Positions 27,628 through 37,236 of a DNA stretch of 64,000 bases are shown one piece after another (positions within the stretch are counted from its first letter, which is position 1; the number at the start of each line of letters is the position of its first letter). The notes under the pieces were generated by a model. It saw only the letters and a list, made by a program, of their open reading frames with translations. It had not been told where the DNA came from and made no database searches. Source of the DNA: Ignavibacteriales bacterium (lineage in GTDB: Bacteria; Bacteroidota; Ignavibacteria; UBA10030; SZUA-254); NCBI GenBank assembly GCA_016214905.1, contig JACRMQ010000007.1, positions 567,695-631,694 of the forward strand, in the 5' to 3' direction. Both the position numbers and the translations under genes were made by a program.

Positions 27628-30315
27628 ATGCTTCTCACGAAACTACATATACCTCCTGCCGGAAATAATATAGTTCATCGATCAGAACTTCATGAGAAAT
27701 TGAACATTGGGCTAGATCGAAAACTAATACTAATTTCTGCTCCCGCCGGTTTTGGTAAAACAACCCTGTTAAGTGATTGGATCAATCAACAAAATATTCC
27801 AACAGCATGGTTTTCAATAGATAAAGCCGATAATGATCCGGTAGAATTTTTAAGCTATATAATTTCGGGAATTCAAAATATTAATAAAGAATTTGGACAA
27901 AGCGCTCTCAAGTTGATAAAATCACCAAACAGGCCATCCTGCGAGTCAATTGTCAGTCTGTTAATCAACGAGATACTTAAGATTAATAAAAACTTTTTAT
28001 TGGTATTTGACGATTTTCATTTGATCGAGAGTACCGATATTTTAAAATTAGTTAGCTATTTATTGGAACATATTCCCGCTAAAGTACATATTGTAATCCT
28101 AACCCGATCGGATCCAAAACTACCTATTGCACGATTAAGAAGCCAGCATCAACTTGTTGAGTTACGTTCGTCAGACCTAAGTTTTTCTGTAAATGATATT
28201 TCTATTCTGTTTAATAAAAAACTAAAATTAGGAATATCTGCTGAAGATGTTATTTTGCTTGAATCAAAAACCGAAGGTTGGATTGCAGGACTGCAATTAA
28301 CGGCATTGTCAATGCGGGGTCGTGAAGATGTTACTGAATTTATTCAATGTCTAAAGGGAGATAATCGGTATATCATGGATTATCTTATTGAGGAGGTGCT
28401 AAAAATTCAGACAGATGACATCAAGAAATTTTTATTACAAACGTCCATTCTGGAGCAAATGTCGGCTCCTCTATGTGATATCGTATTAAATAGAAATGAC
28501 AGTCAGATAATTTTAGAGAAACTCGAAAAAAATAACATGTTTGTTATTCCTTTGGATAATGATCGAAAATGGTATAGATACCATCATCTCTTCGCTGACC
28601 TATTAAAACAAAGACTTCACTTAAAAGGTAAAGCAGCTATCAATGATCTTCATAATAAGGCAATTGAATGGTTCAAGGATAATTCAATGCCACAATTTGC
28701 AATTGAACACGCAATAGAAACAAGGGATTTTGAAAAAAGCATACGTTATCTTGGAGACATCGTAGAGACCATGTGGAAAAACGGACAGCATGCTGCTATT
28801 CTGAAATATGGTGATTTACTGCCTGATGAATTCATTAAAAAGAATGTAGTTTTTAGTTTATACTATGCATGGATATTGATTATTGTTGGTAAAAATCAAA
28901 AAGCTGAACCCTTTTTGGAGAGTGCCGAAATAATTACAAAGAAAATAATTAATAATAATAATTCCTCAAAAGAAGATGTTCAGTATAATAAGCAGCTGCT
29001 AGGAAAAATATCCGTTGCTTTTGGTTACCTATACTCAAAAACAGCAAACCCGGAAAAAACTATCAGCTATTGTAAAGCGGCGATGAGAGACCTCTCGGAT
29101 GATGATCCATTTTGGTATAGCTGGGCATGGTACTCTATTGGATGGGCAGAGGAGATTAGTGGACACATTCCTGAAAGTATTGTTGCTTTTGAAAAGGCGC
29201 TGGCTTATAGCAAAAAATCGGGCAGCATCTATCTTATATCAACCAATGCCTATAATTTAGCTTACATAGAACAGCGTATGGGGCTTTATACTTCTGCTTA
29301 CAAGAAATGTTCTGACCTGATAAAGGACATGAAAGAAAGTGGCTATTCGCAAATTATAAAATCGGAACCCACCTATGTCCAGCTATATGCCTGTATGGCA
29401 GAAATTGAATGTATGCAGACAGATTTTGAAGAAGCAATGGCAAATATTAAAATTGCATATAGCTTAAGCAATAATTTATCCAACAGTTCCTATAAAGTTT
29501 GGGTGCGATTAATTTATTCGCTTATATTATTCGGACGTGGGGATGATGACGGTATTATAAAATTGCTAAATGAAATAGATGACATTATAAAACAAAATAC
29601 AATTTCTCCAGCCGCCAGAGCTGTATATATTGATATGAAAGGGAAAATGCTTATTGAACAGTATGAACTTGAAAAGGCCCGAAATTTGTTTGAAGAAAAT
29701 GAACTAGGGCTCGATAAAGAAATTTCATATTTAGAAGGTCGTGGTTATTTTTCTTTTGTATTATTACTGATTACAGATTTAAAATTTAATGAAGCAGAAA
29801 AAATATTATCCCAATTACAAACGATGTCAAAAGCGGCAAACTGGATAGAAACGTTGATTGTAGTGAAAATAATATATGCTATTCTTTATAAACATACTGG
29901 AAATAAAGAAAAAGCTATCGCATGCTTGACAGAATCATTGGAATACGCTACTGCTGAAAATATATTAATGTCATTTATTTATTACCATGACAGAATAAAA
30001 GATTTATTAACAGACATATTTAAAATGCAGGCTACTACAAAAACAAATATTCCTAAGAGATTAACCGATAAACTTAAGCTTGCAATTGAAAAAAGAGATA
30101 AACTTAACAAAATCAATTTAGATTTCAAATTAAGCAACCGCGAGCTCGACACACTACAACTACTTACCGAAGGTTTATCGAACGAGGAAATAGCGATTAA
30201 GCTTTTTGTTTCCCTGAATACAGTTAAAACACATTTAAAGAACATCTACCTTAAACTTGAGGTAAACAGTCGCCAAAAAGCCATTGAGAAAGTGAAAGAG
30301 CTAAATTTAGTCTAA
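27628..30315 (+). CDS. MalT-like (LAL family) LuxR-type transcriptional activator
   Basis: The 895-residue protein has the LAL architecture: an N-terminal STAND-type ATPase with Walker A motif SAPAGFGKTTLL (K44) and Walker B region FLLVFDDFHLI (about residue 127), a winged-helix and long helical TPR-like sensor region (about 330-800), and a C-terminal LuxR helix-turn-helix (LSNRELDTLQLLTEGLSNEE ... LNTVKTHLKNIYLKL). It starts with the family-typical LLTKLHIPP motif. MalT relatives bind a small inducer and ATP, oligomerise and activate nearby promoters. The downstream genes (65-aa protein, secreted T9SS protein, TonB receptor, PD40 protein) are the likely targets, though a terminator separates them. 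The inducer is unknown. Confidence 0.92.
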   Translation: MLLTKLHIPPAGNNIVHRSELHEKLNIGLDRKLILISAPAGFGKTTLLSDWINQQNIPTAWFSIDKADNDPVEFLSYIISGIQNINKEFGQSALKLIKSPNRPSCESIVSLLINEILKINKNFLLVFDDFHLIESTDILKLVSYLLEHIPAKVHIVILTRSDPKLPIARLRSQHQLVELRSSDLSFSVNDISILFNKKLKLGISAEDVILLESKTEGWIAGLQLTALSMRGREDVTEFIQCLKGDNRYIMDYLIEEVLKIQTDDIKKFLLQTSILEQMSAPLCDIVLNRNDSQIILEKLEKNNMFVIPLDNDRKWYRYHHLFADLLKQRLHLKGKAAINDLHNKAIEWFKDNSMPQFAIEHAIETRDFEKSIRYLGDIVETMWKNGQHAAILKYGDLLPDEFIKKNVVFSLYYAWILIIVGKNQKAEPFLESAEIITKKIINNNNSSKEDVQYNKQLLGKISVAFGYLYSKTANPEKTISYCKAAMRDLSDDDPFWYSWAWYSIGWAEEISGHIPESIVAFEKALAYSKKSGSIYLISTNAYNLAYIEQRMGLYTSAYKKCSDLIKDMKESGYSQIIKSEPTYVQLYACMAEIECMQTDFEEAMANIKIAYSLSNNLSNSSYKVWVRLIYSLILFGRGDDDGIIKLLNEIDDIIKQNTISPAARAVYIDMKGKMLIEQYELEKARNLFEENELGLDKEISYLEGRGYFSFVLLLITDLKFNEAEKILSQLQTMSKAANWIETLIVVKIIYAILYKHTGNKEKAIACLTESLEYATAENILMSFIYYHDRIKDLLTDIFKMQATTKTNIPKRLTDKLKLAIEKRDKLNKINLDFKLSNRELDTLQLLTEGLSNEEIAIKLFVSLNTVKTHLKNIYLKLEVNSRQKAIEKVKELNLV

Positions 30316-30355
30316 TTTACAGTTAGCATTTTCGCTTAAATATCTTTCAAATAAC

Positions 30356-30396
30356 AAATCACCCGTTGAAATCACCCCAGCGGGTGATTTTTTTTT
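30356..30396 (+). terminator. Rho-independent terminator of the LAL regulator gene
   Basis: AAATCACCCG (30356-30365) pairs with CGGGTGATTT (30381-30390) around a 15-base loop, followed by a continuous T-run to 30396. It lies 41 bases after the stop codon and separates the regulator from the next transcription unit. Confidence 0.88.
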
Positions 30397-30439
30397 ATTG
30401 AGTAAGTCTTATGTTTGACTATAAGAATAATGAAAAAAG

Positions 30440-30637
30440 ATGAAAGGCAAAACTAAAATAATAGTTCAGGAACACCTTGATCATAATTGGAAAGATCGTT
30501 TCGAAGGTATGGAGATCAGTTATGAAGGGAACAATACTATTCTTACAGGAAATATCAAGGACGAATCACATTTACATGGGATTCTAAACCTGATAAGAGA
30601 CTTAAACTTGAAACTTGTTTCAGTTAATTTAATTTAA
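30440..30637 (+). CDS. Conserved 65-residue small protein
   Basis: This short ORF encodes 65 residues with the pattern VQEHLDHNWKDRFEGM ... NTILTGNIKDESHLHGILNL followed by IRDLNLKLVSVN. I recall very similar small proteins (HLD..W...F.G....G.T.L.G...D...LHG.L..IRDL.L.L.S..) in several phyla, including Chloroflexi, often beside LAL-type regulators, but know no assigned function. It is soluble, without signal peptide. Upstream is only a weak purine stretch (GAAAAAAG), while the next gene has a strong ribosome binding site and starts 12 bases after this stop, so the two probably form one transcript. Codon use resembles its neighbours and the composition is protein-like, so I think it is real. 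Confidence 0.75.
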   Translation: MKGKTKIIVQEHLDHNWKDRFEGMEISYEGNNTILTGNIKDESHLHGILNLIRDLNLKLVSVNLI

Positions 30638-30649
30638 CAGGAGATCTAT

Positions 30650-33600
30650 ATGAAAATAATAATTCAATCTTTACTTTTCATTTTAGTAATGGTGGTAACA
30701 TCGTTGCCAGTATGTACACAGGGAGTTACAACTGATAGTTTATATTGGGAGCAAACCCCTCCGGGTGATTCCGCAATCGTTTTTGCACCCGGAATCATAT
30801 CTCTTTCTAATAGAAGAGAAACAAAGATAGTTTTTTCTCCGGGTGGTTTGGAATGTTTAATTTCAGTAGGTGAAAATAATCAATTTAAAATATTATATTC
30901 AAATCGTTATAGTGGTCACTGGTTAGAACCGGCACCAGCGAGTTTTATTCCATTCAATCATTCTCCCATAGAACCCTTTTTTACCCCTGATAGTCTTCAC
31001 ATTTTCTATACCAACGGTGCAGATATTTATATGTGTACAAAAGTAAATCAAGTTTGGTCAACTCCCGTCAGACTTAATGCACCTGTCAATACAAAATCTG
31101 AAGAGTACCATCCAACGGTTACTTTTGATGGGACGCTTTATTTTTGTTCAACGCGGGATGGCTCCCCCCCTGACTTATTTCGTTCGAAATATGAGAGTGG
31201 AAATTACACCACGGTTGAAAAACTTGATAAAGTTATTAACATGCCTCACCATGCATGGGATCCTTTTATTGCACCTGATGAAAGTTATATCATTTTTACT
31301 TCAATTCGTTCGGACGGCTACGGACAGGAAGATCAATACATAAGCTATAATAAAAATGGTCGTTGGACTAATCCTAAAAACTTAGGAACAAAAATAAATA
31401 CCAATAAAATAGAATGGGGTTCTTACATAGGTCCAGATAATAAATATTATTTTTTCAGCAGGCCCAATGGTTGGGGACCAAATATCGCGGCAGATATTTA
31501 TTGGGTAAGTGCAAGTTTTATAGAGATTTTGAAACATACGAATTTTGATCCTTACCTAAATTATCAGATTCCTGATCAGTCATTTCAAGTTGGACATCAA
31601 TGCAGTTATAGAGTGCCGGACAGCACTTTTATAGATGACGATGGAAATAATACTCTTACATACTCAGCAACCTTGAGTAATGGAAATCCATTACCAACAT
31701 GGTTGTCTTTTGATCCTACAACGCTAACTTTTAGCGGTACTCCAACGCAGGTAACTAACATTAGCATAAAAGTGATTGCAACTGATAATGCTGATGCCAG
31801 TGTTTTCTGTTCATTTATAATCGATGCAAGTTGGGGTAACACTATCGTTCTTTCAACGATTGGGGCAGCGTATAAACAAAATTTTGATACGTTGGCAAGT
31901 AGTGGAACATCGAGTACCATGCCGACAGGTTGGATATTTACCGAAACCGGATCAAATGCCAATACAACCTACACAGCAGGAAATGGTTCGGAAAATGTGG
32001 GAGAAACATACAGTTTTGGTTCAACATCAACTACCGAAAGAGCATTGGGCAGTTTGGTGAGTGATAGTTTATTTTCTTTTTATGGAGCAAGTTTTACAAA
32101 TACTACCGGTAGCACGATTAATTCACTCACGATTGCTTACGCTGGTGAAGAGTGGCGGCTGGGTGCGACTGGCAGGGCTGATACTATTCAATTTCAATTA
32201 TCAACCGATGCAACCAGCTTGATTGAAGGAACTTATTCGAATTATTCTTTTTTTGATTTTGCCACACCTACAACAAACGGAACAATTGGTGCATTAGATG
32301 GGAATTCCTCCACCAATCGGAGAATAATTATCGGCTCAATAAACGGACTAAATATTACAAATGGATCAACATTTTTTCTCAGATGGATTGATAAAGATGT
32401 ACCTGGTCCAGATGACGGGCTTGCAGTCGATGATTTCTCACTTACACCATTAACACTAAATCCGACGGTTATTGGAAGGGCAGAGCCATCGACGGCTTTT
32501 GTGGGAAATACTACTTTATTTATCGGCGCAGTTACTCCCGGCACCAATCCTACAAGTACCAGTTTAAGCGTAATAGGTGATCTGTCTTCGATCGGTGGAA
32601 GCAGTACACAACAATTTTATGATGACGGTACACATGGAGACGTAACGACCAGTGATAATATATTTAGTTTCCAAGCATCCATTCTAACAGGAACATTAAT
32701 TGGCTTAAAACAGATACCTATTACCGTTTCCGATGCACAATTAAGGTCCGGGGTTGATACTATCGATGTAACCGTTGCCGTTTGTCCGACTATTACATTA
32801 ACACCTTCGGTGTTATTGAACGGTATTCAATACAAATCATATAATCAAACAATATCTGCAAGCGGCGGCACATCTCCATATTCATATTCAGTAACTGCCG
32901 GAACACTGCCAAGCGGGATTACGCTCGCATCGAACGGAAATCTTTCCGGTACACCATCAGTCAAAGGACAGTTTATCTTTACTGTCACTGCCACAGATTT
33001 GAATTCATGCGTTGGAAGCAGGGAATATACATTCACGATCGATTGTCCCGCCATAACCCTTACTCCAACAACATTGCCAAAGGATACTGTTGGAAAGTTG
33101 TATTCACAAACTATTACCGCAAGCGGCGGCACATCTCCATATTCATATTCAATAACTACCGGAACACTGCCAACCGGGATTACGCTCGCATCGAATGGAA
33201 ACCTTTCCGGTACACCAACAGTTAAAGGACAGTTTATTTTCACTGTAACTGCCATAGATTTGAATTCATGTGTTGGAAGTCGAGGATACACATTAACGAT
33301 CGATTGTCCCACAATAACTCTTTCGCCAACGACACTGCCGAAAGATACTGTTGGAAAAATATATTCACAAGTTATCACAGCAACTGGCGGTACACCTCCG
33401 TATTCATTTAACATCATTGGTGGTAATCTGCCGGATGGATTGTCGTTAAATTCGGATGGGACAATTTCGGGAACATTATCCAAAGCAGACAAATTTAATT
33501 TCACAATCATTGCAATTGATGCAAATGGTTGTACATCTACTTCAGTGTACATAGTAACGGTAGATCGAGCGGAAGAAATTGTGGAAATTCCATTATCGGC

Positions 33601-34720
33601 GAAATGGAATCTTGTTTCAAATCCGGTCGGCGTTATCAATGATTCCGTCTCATTTCTTTTCCCCGGAACTATCTCTGGTGCTTCAGAATATACTATAAGT
33701 GGATATCAAATATCTGCACGATTAATAAATGGAACGGGGTATTGGATGAAATTTGCTTCCCCCGAAACTGTCCTTGTTGAAGGTAGTCCACGATATGAAG
33801 ATACAATTGACGTAATGGATGGATGGAACATCATCGGTTCGCTGACTCGAGGAATCAGCGTTTCATCTATTACCGGTGTGGGAACATCGATCAAATCTGA
33901 TTTCTTCGGATACGGTGAAGGTTATAATATGACCGATTCGATAATTCCCGGAAAAGGTTATTGGGTTAAAGTGAATCCGGAAGGGAAATTGCATCTCTTA
34001 TGGTCGTCATCTCCGATTGCAGCAGCAGTCCGGTCAAGTCGGTTGCCTGAACTGACGAATAATATGAGTGAAATTATTTTCGAAAATCAAGCGGGGCAAA
34101 AACGCTCGCTCTATTTTGGCCTACGGAATGAAGAAATAGAATCGAAGTTTGATTTGCCGCCAACTCCGCCGGAAGGTATTTTCGACGTCCGTTTTAAATC
34201 TCAGCGATTTGCCGAAACATATACTTCGCATGTGAGTAAACAATTGCAATATCCGATTCAAATAAGCGGTGCAGGTTCTCCCGTAGATATCAGGTGGAAT
34301 TCTGCATTCGTTACCGATCATATTGTGAGATTGCAGATTCAGGAGTCCGGCAAAAAGTTAAGGAATGTAAAACTGACTGGAAACGGAGAAATTAAAATTG
34401 ATGACCCTGACAACACGAAACTCACATTGGTATTATCCGATCGGAATGAAATCCCAACGGAATATAAATTACATCAGAATTATCCAAATCCGTTCAACCC
34501 GACAACGACAATCGAATTTGAAATTCCGAAAGCGGGAAGATATAAGTTGTATTTATATAATGCACTCGGTCAGCTTGTAAAAGAGATTGCAGACAAAGAA
34601 TATGACGCCGGATACTGCAAAGAAACATTCAACGCAGCCGGGATGTCGAGTGGAGTGTACACATACCGGCTGACGGGCAATGATGTAAGTATAGTGCACA
34701 AGATGGTAATTCTACGTTAA
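30650..34720 (+). CDS. T9SS-secreted multidomain protein with PD40 propeller and putative-Ig repeats
   Basis: The 1356-residue protein has AGGAG at 30639-30643 and a signal peptide ending near residue 25. Residues about 30-300 form a WD40-like (PD40) propeller (pattern PTVTFDGTLYFCSTRDG, IAPDESYIIFTS, YIGPDNKYYFFSR). A dystroglycan/cadherin-like Ig domain follows (about 305-395; DSTFIDDDGNNTLTYSA), then a beta-rich segment, a DDGTHGDVTTSDNIFSF domain (about 600-705), three putative-Ig repeats of about 81 residues (about 706-970; SGGTSPYSYSVTAGTLPSGI), a WNLVSNP module (about 980-1115), and a T9SS sorting domain (YKLHQNYPNPFNPTTTIEF ... HKMVILR). The N-terminal half is homologous to the separate PD40 proteins at 37237 and 45699. 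It is probably a surface glycan- or ligand-binding protein. Confidence 0.9.
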   Translation: MKIIIQSLLFILVMVVTSLPVCTQGVTTDSLYWEQTPPGDSAIVFAPGIISLSNRRETKIVFSPGGLECLISVGENNQFKILYSNRYSGHWLEPAPASFIPFNHSPIEPFFTPDSLHIFYTNGADIYMCTKVNQVWSTPVRLNAPVNTKSEEYHPTVTFDGTLYFCSTRDGSPPDLFRSKYESGNYTTVEKLDKVINMPHHAWDPFIAPDESYIIFTSIRSDGYGQEDQYISYNKNGRWTNPKNLGTKINTNKIEWGSYIGPDNKYYFFSRPNGWGPNIAADIYWVSASFIEILKHTNFDPYLNYQIPDQSFQVGHQCSYRVPDSTFIDDDGNNTLTYSATLSNGNPLPTWLSFDPTTLTFSGTPTQVTNISIKVIATDNADASVFCSFIIDASWGNTIVLSTIGAAYKQNFDTLASSGTSSTMPTGWIFTETGSNANTTYTAGNGSENVGETYSFGSTSTTERALGSLVSDSLFSFYGASFTNTTGSTINSLTIAYAGEEWRLGATGRADTIQFQLSTDATSLIEGTYSNYSFFDFATPTTNGTIGALDGNSSTNRRIIIGSINGLNITNGSTFFLRWIDKDVPGPDDGLAVDDFSLTPLTLNPTVIGRAEPSTAFVGNTTLFIGAVTPGTNPTSTSLSVIGDLSSIGGSSTQQFYDDGTHGDVTTSDNIFSFQASILTGTLIGLKQIPITVSDAQLRSGVDTIDVTVAVCPTITLTPSVLLNGIQYKSYNQTISASGGTSPYSYSVTAGTLPSGITLASNGNLSGTPSVKGQFIFTVTATDLNSCVGSREYTFTIDCPAITLTPTTLPKDTVGKLYSQTITASGGTSPYSYSITTGTLPTGITLASNGNLSGTPTVKGQFIFTVTAIDLNSCVGSRGYTLTIDCPTITLSPTTLPKDTVGKIYSQVITATGGTPPYSFNIIGGNLPDGLSLNSDGTISGTLSKADKFNFTIIAIDANGCTSTSVYIVTVDRAEEIVEIPLSAKWNLVSNPVGVINDSVSFLFPGTISGASEYTISGYQISARLINGTGYWMKFASPETVLVEGSPRYEDTIDVMDGWNIIGSLTRGISVSSITGVGTSIKSDFFGYGEGYNMTDSIIPGKGYWVKVNPEGKLHLLWSSSPIAAAVRSSRLPELTNNMSEIIFENQAGQKRSLYFGLRNEEIESKFDLPPTPPEGIFDVRFKSQRFAETYTSHVSKQLQYPIQISGAGSPVDIRWNSAFVTDHIVRLQIQESGKKLRNVKLTGNGEIKIDDPDNTKLTLVLSDRNEIPTEYKLHQNYPNPFNPTTTIEFEIPKAGRYKLYLYNALGQLVKEIADKEYDAGYCKETFNAAGMSSGVYTYRLTGNDVSIVHKMVILR

Positions 34721-34790
34721 GACTTTTGTCTATTCGTAAATCTATTGTTACAGCTTAACAAGATACAGAAATCAACAAGAAAAAAATTAT

Positions 34791-37199
34791 ATGCAGAAGA
34801 AAAATCTTAAAAGAATCATATCGACAATATTGGCTATAACCATCTTCCAAACTTTTACTTTCAGTCAAAAACTTTCTCAAACGGTGAGAGGCACCATATT
34901 AGATATAGATAATAAATTGTCTCTAATCGGGGCTAATGTTTCTATCGTCGGCACTGACCCAGTGATAGGCACAACAACTGATATGAATGGTATATTTAAA
35001 TTTGAGAACGTACCAATCGGAAGAATTACATTGCGAATATCGTCTCTTGGTTATGAAACCAAAATCATTCCCGATATTGTGGTGAACTCAGGCAAAGAAG
35101 TGGTGTTAGATCTCTCGATGCAGGAGTCAGCAGTAAAAATGGATGAAGTAGTTATCACGCCAAATGAAAATAAAGGAGAAGCTTTAAATGATATGTCATT
35201 AATTAGTTCACGTTCTATATCGCTCGAAGAAACAAAACGTTTTACCGGAGGTATGGACGATCCATCAAGAGTGATTTCCAGTTTTGCCGGTGTGACAAGC
35301 AGCCCCGATGGGAGTAGCGATATCATTGTAAGAGGAAATTCACCCAAATATCTTCAGTGGCGGTTAGATGGGATTGAAATTTCAAGTCCATATCATATGA
35401 ATGATCAGAACTCATCATTCGGAGCGCTGACAGCATTGAATAATAGTTTGTTGGCAACATCCGATTTTCATTCGGGTGCATTCTCCCCCGAGTACGGAGA
35501 TGTTTTAGCAAGTGTTATGGATATAAGATTAAGAACGGGGAATAATGAAAGATTTGAAGCGGCGTTCGGAGTGGGAATACTAGGTATTGATCTTACACTT
35601 GAAGGTCCATTTAAGAATGATTACGCAGGTTCCTATCTTGTTAATTACAGGTATTCAACGGTTTCTTTGATTAAAAAACTTGGCTTAGTTGATGTCAAAG
35701 GTGTTGTAGATTATCAAGATGTAACTTTTAAGGTTGTATTGCCTACTAAAAATATAGGGAGATTTACTTTCTTTGGTCTTGGTGGCTTAAGTGGGTTTAA
35801 CATACAAAATTTTAAACCGGGTGAATTTACCACCCCGGGTAGTGCAACATCAAATGCTAATATTAGTAAGGATTTTAAGAAAGAGGCATACCTTGCAAAC
35901 TTTGGAATGAACCATATCCTGACTATTAATGACAACAGTTATCTTAGTACATCCTTGTATTATTCTGGAACAGGTTTTAATGATGATATTTTTGAATCGG
36001 ATTCTGTTAGTGAAAAAATGCAAACCTTTAAGAGCAGAATAGTGAATTCTGCATTTAGAGGAGCAATAGCTTACAGCAACAAGATAAATGCGAGAAACAA
36101 AATTCAAATCGGGGCTAAATATACTTTGTTCGGGTATAATTATGATCAAAGCATATTTAAGAATGAAGCAGCATCTTTATTTAATGTCACAGATTTTCAG
36201 AAGAACATCAGTACCATAAACAATTTTATAATTTGGAAACATAAATTCGATGAAGATATAACTTTAGTCGCTGGAATTCATAACATGAATGTTTTACTGA
36301 ATAATAAATTTACCATTGAACCAAGAATTGCAATGAATTGGAATCTTTGTAATACGAGCGCGTTGCATGCAGGATATGGAAAACATAGTACAATGGAAAG
36401 CGTACACAATTATTTCACCAAAGTACGGCAAACCGATGGAAGTGTCATCGAACCGAATAAAAACCTGGATTTATTAAAAGCTCATCATTTTGTTTTAGGC
36501 TATGAAAACCGTTATACTGAATTCTTAATAGCAAAAATAGAAATTTACTATCAACATTTGTATGATCTACCTGTAGAAAATAATGATACGAGTTATTATG
36601 CTACTATTAATGAAGGTGTTGATTACCAATATGTTCCGTTAGTGAACAAAGGCGTTGGGAAAAATTACGGAATAGAATTTACATTGGAGCACTTTTTTAA
36701 TGACAATTATTATTATCTATTGAATGTGTCGTTATTCAATTCAAAATACAAATCGTTGGAAGGTATGTGGAGGAATACGCAGTACAACAATAACTATTTG
36801 GTTAATCTCTTATTTGGTAAAGAATTTAAGAATCTTGGGACTAATCAGAATCAGACACTTTCGATAAATTCCAAAGTATTTTTCGGAGGCGGTAAAAAAT
36901 ATATCCCGCTCTTAAGGGATGTGCAAGGGAATGTTGAAGTTAATCCTACGACAAATATATATTGGGATTATAAAAAAGCTTATGACAATAAATTCGATAA
37001 TATCTACCAGATAAATTTATCTGCCAGCTATAAGTACAATACATCAAATACTACACACGAAATATTTCTTGATTTGATGAATCTTACTGATAACAAAAGT
37101 AGAATATCAGAATACTATGATGAGAGCAAGCCGGATAAAGTTGGTTATCTAACTCAATTCGGTTTTTTCCCTAACCTGATGTATCGTGTATATTTTTAA
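34791..37199 (+). CDS. TonB-dependent receptor with carboxypeptidase regulatory-like domain
   Basis: The 802-residue protein has a signal peptide (ending TFTFSQ), a carboxypeptidase-regulatory-like beta sandwich (residues about 32-112; VRGTILDIDNKLSLIGANVS ... DMNGIFKFENVPIG), a plug domain (about 115-235; DPSRVISSFAGVTSSPDGSS, IIVRGNSPKYLQWRLDGIEI) and a beta barrel that ends in a terminal aromatic (LMYRVYF). It imports a substrate across the outer membrane with TonB energy. No SusD partner is encoded nearby, so it is not a standard SusCD pair. It lies 70 bases after the T9SS protein and 37 bases before a secreted PD40 protein, suggesting one operon. The substrate is unknown. Confidence 0.9.
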   Translation: MQKKNLKRIISTILAITIFQTFTFSQKLSQTVRGTILDIDNKLSLIGANVSIVGTDPVIGTTTDMNGIFKFENVPIGRITLRISSLGYETKIIPDIVVNSGKEVVLDLSMQESAVKMDEVVITPNENKGEALNDMSLISSRSISLEETKRFTGGMDDPSRVISSFAGVTSSPDGSSDIIVRGNSPKYLQWRLDGIEISSPYHMNDQNSSFGALTALNNSLLATSDFHSGAFSPEYGDVLASVMDIRLRTGNNERFEAAFGVGILGIDLTLEGPFKNDYAGSYLVNYRYSTVSLIKKLGLVDVKGVVDYQDVTFKVVLPTKNIGRFTFFGLGGLSGFNIQNFKPGEFTTPGSATSNANISKDFKKEAYLANFGMNHILTINDNSYLSTSLYYSGTGFNDDIFESDSVSEKMQTFKSRIVNSAFRGAIAYSNKINARNKIQIGAKYTLFGYNYDQSIFKNEAASLFNVTDFQKNISTINNFIIWKHKFDEDITLVAGIHNMNVLLNNKFTIEPRIAMNWNLCNTSALHAGYGKHSTMESVHNYFTKVRQTDGSVIEPNKNLDLLKAHHFVLGYENRYTEFLIAKIEIYYQHLYDLPVENNDTSYYATINEGVDYQYVPLVNKGVGKNYGIEFTLEHFFNDNYYYLLNVSLFNSKYKSLEGMWRNTQYNNNYLVNLLFGKEFKNLGTNQNQTLSINSKVFFGGGKKYIPLLRDVQGNVEVNPTTNIYWDYKKAYDNKFDNIYQINLSASYKYNTSNTTHEIFLDLMNLTDNKSRISEYYDESKPDKVGYLTQFGFFPNLMYRVYF

Positions 37200-37236
37200 T
37201 CAATAAGAATCAAATTATTTCAAATGACTCAGCATT

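Noticed and set aside
32845..33639. 264-codon frame on the minus strand inside the 1356-aa T9SS gene
   Set aside because: Antisense of the putative-Ig repeats; its internal repeats are the mirror of the + strand repeats.
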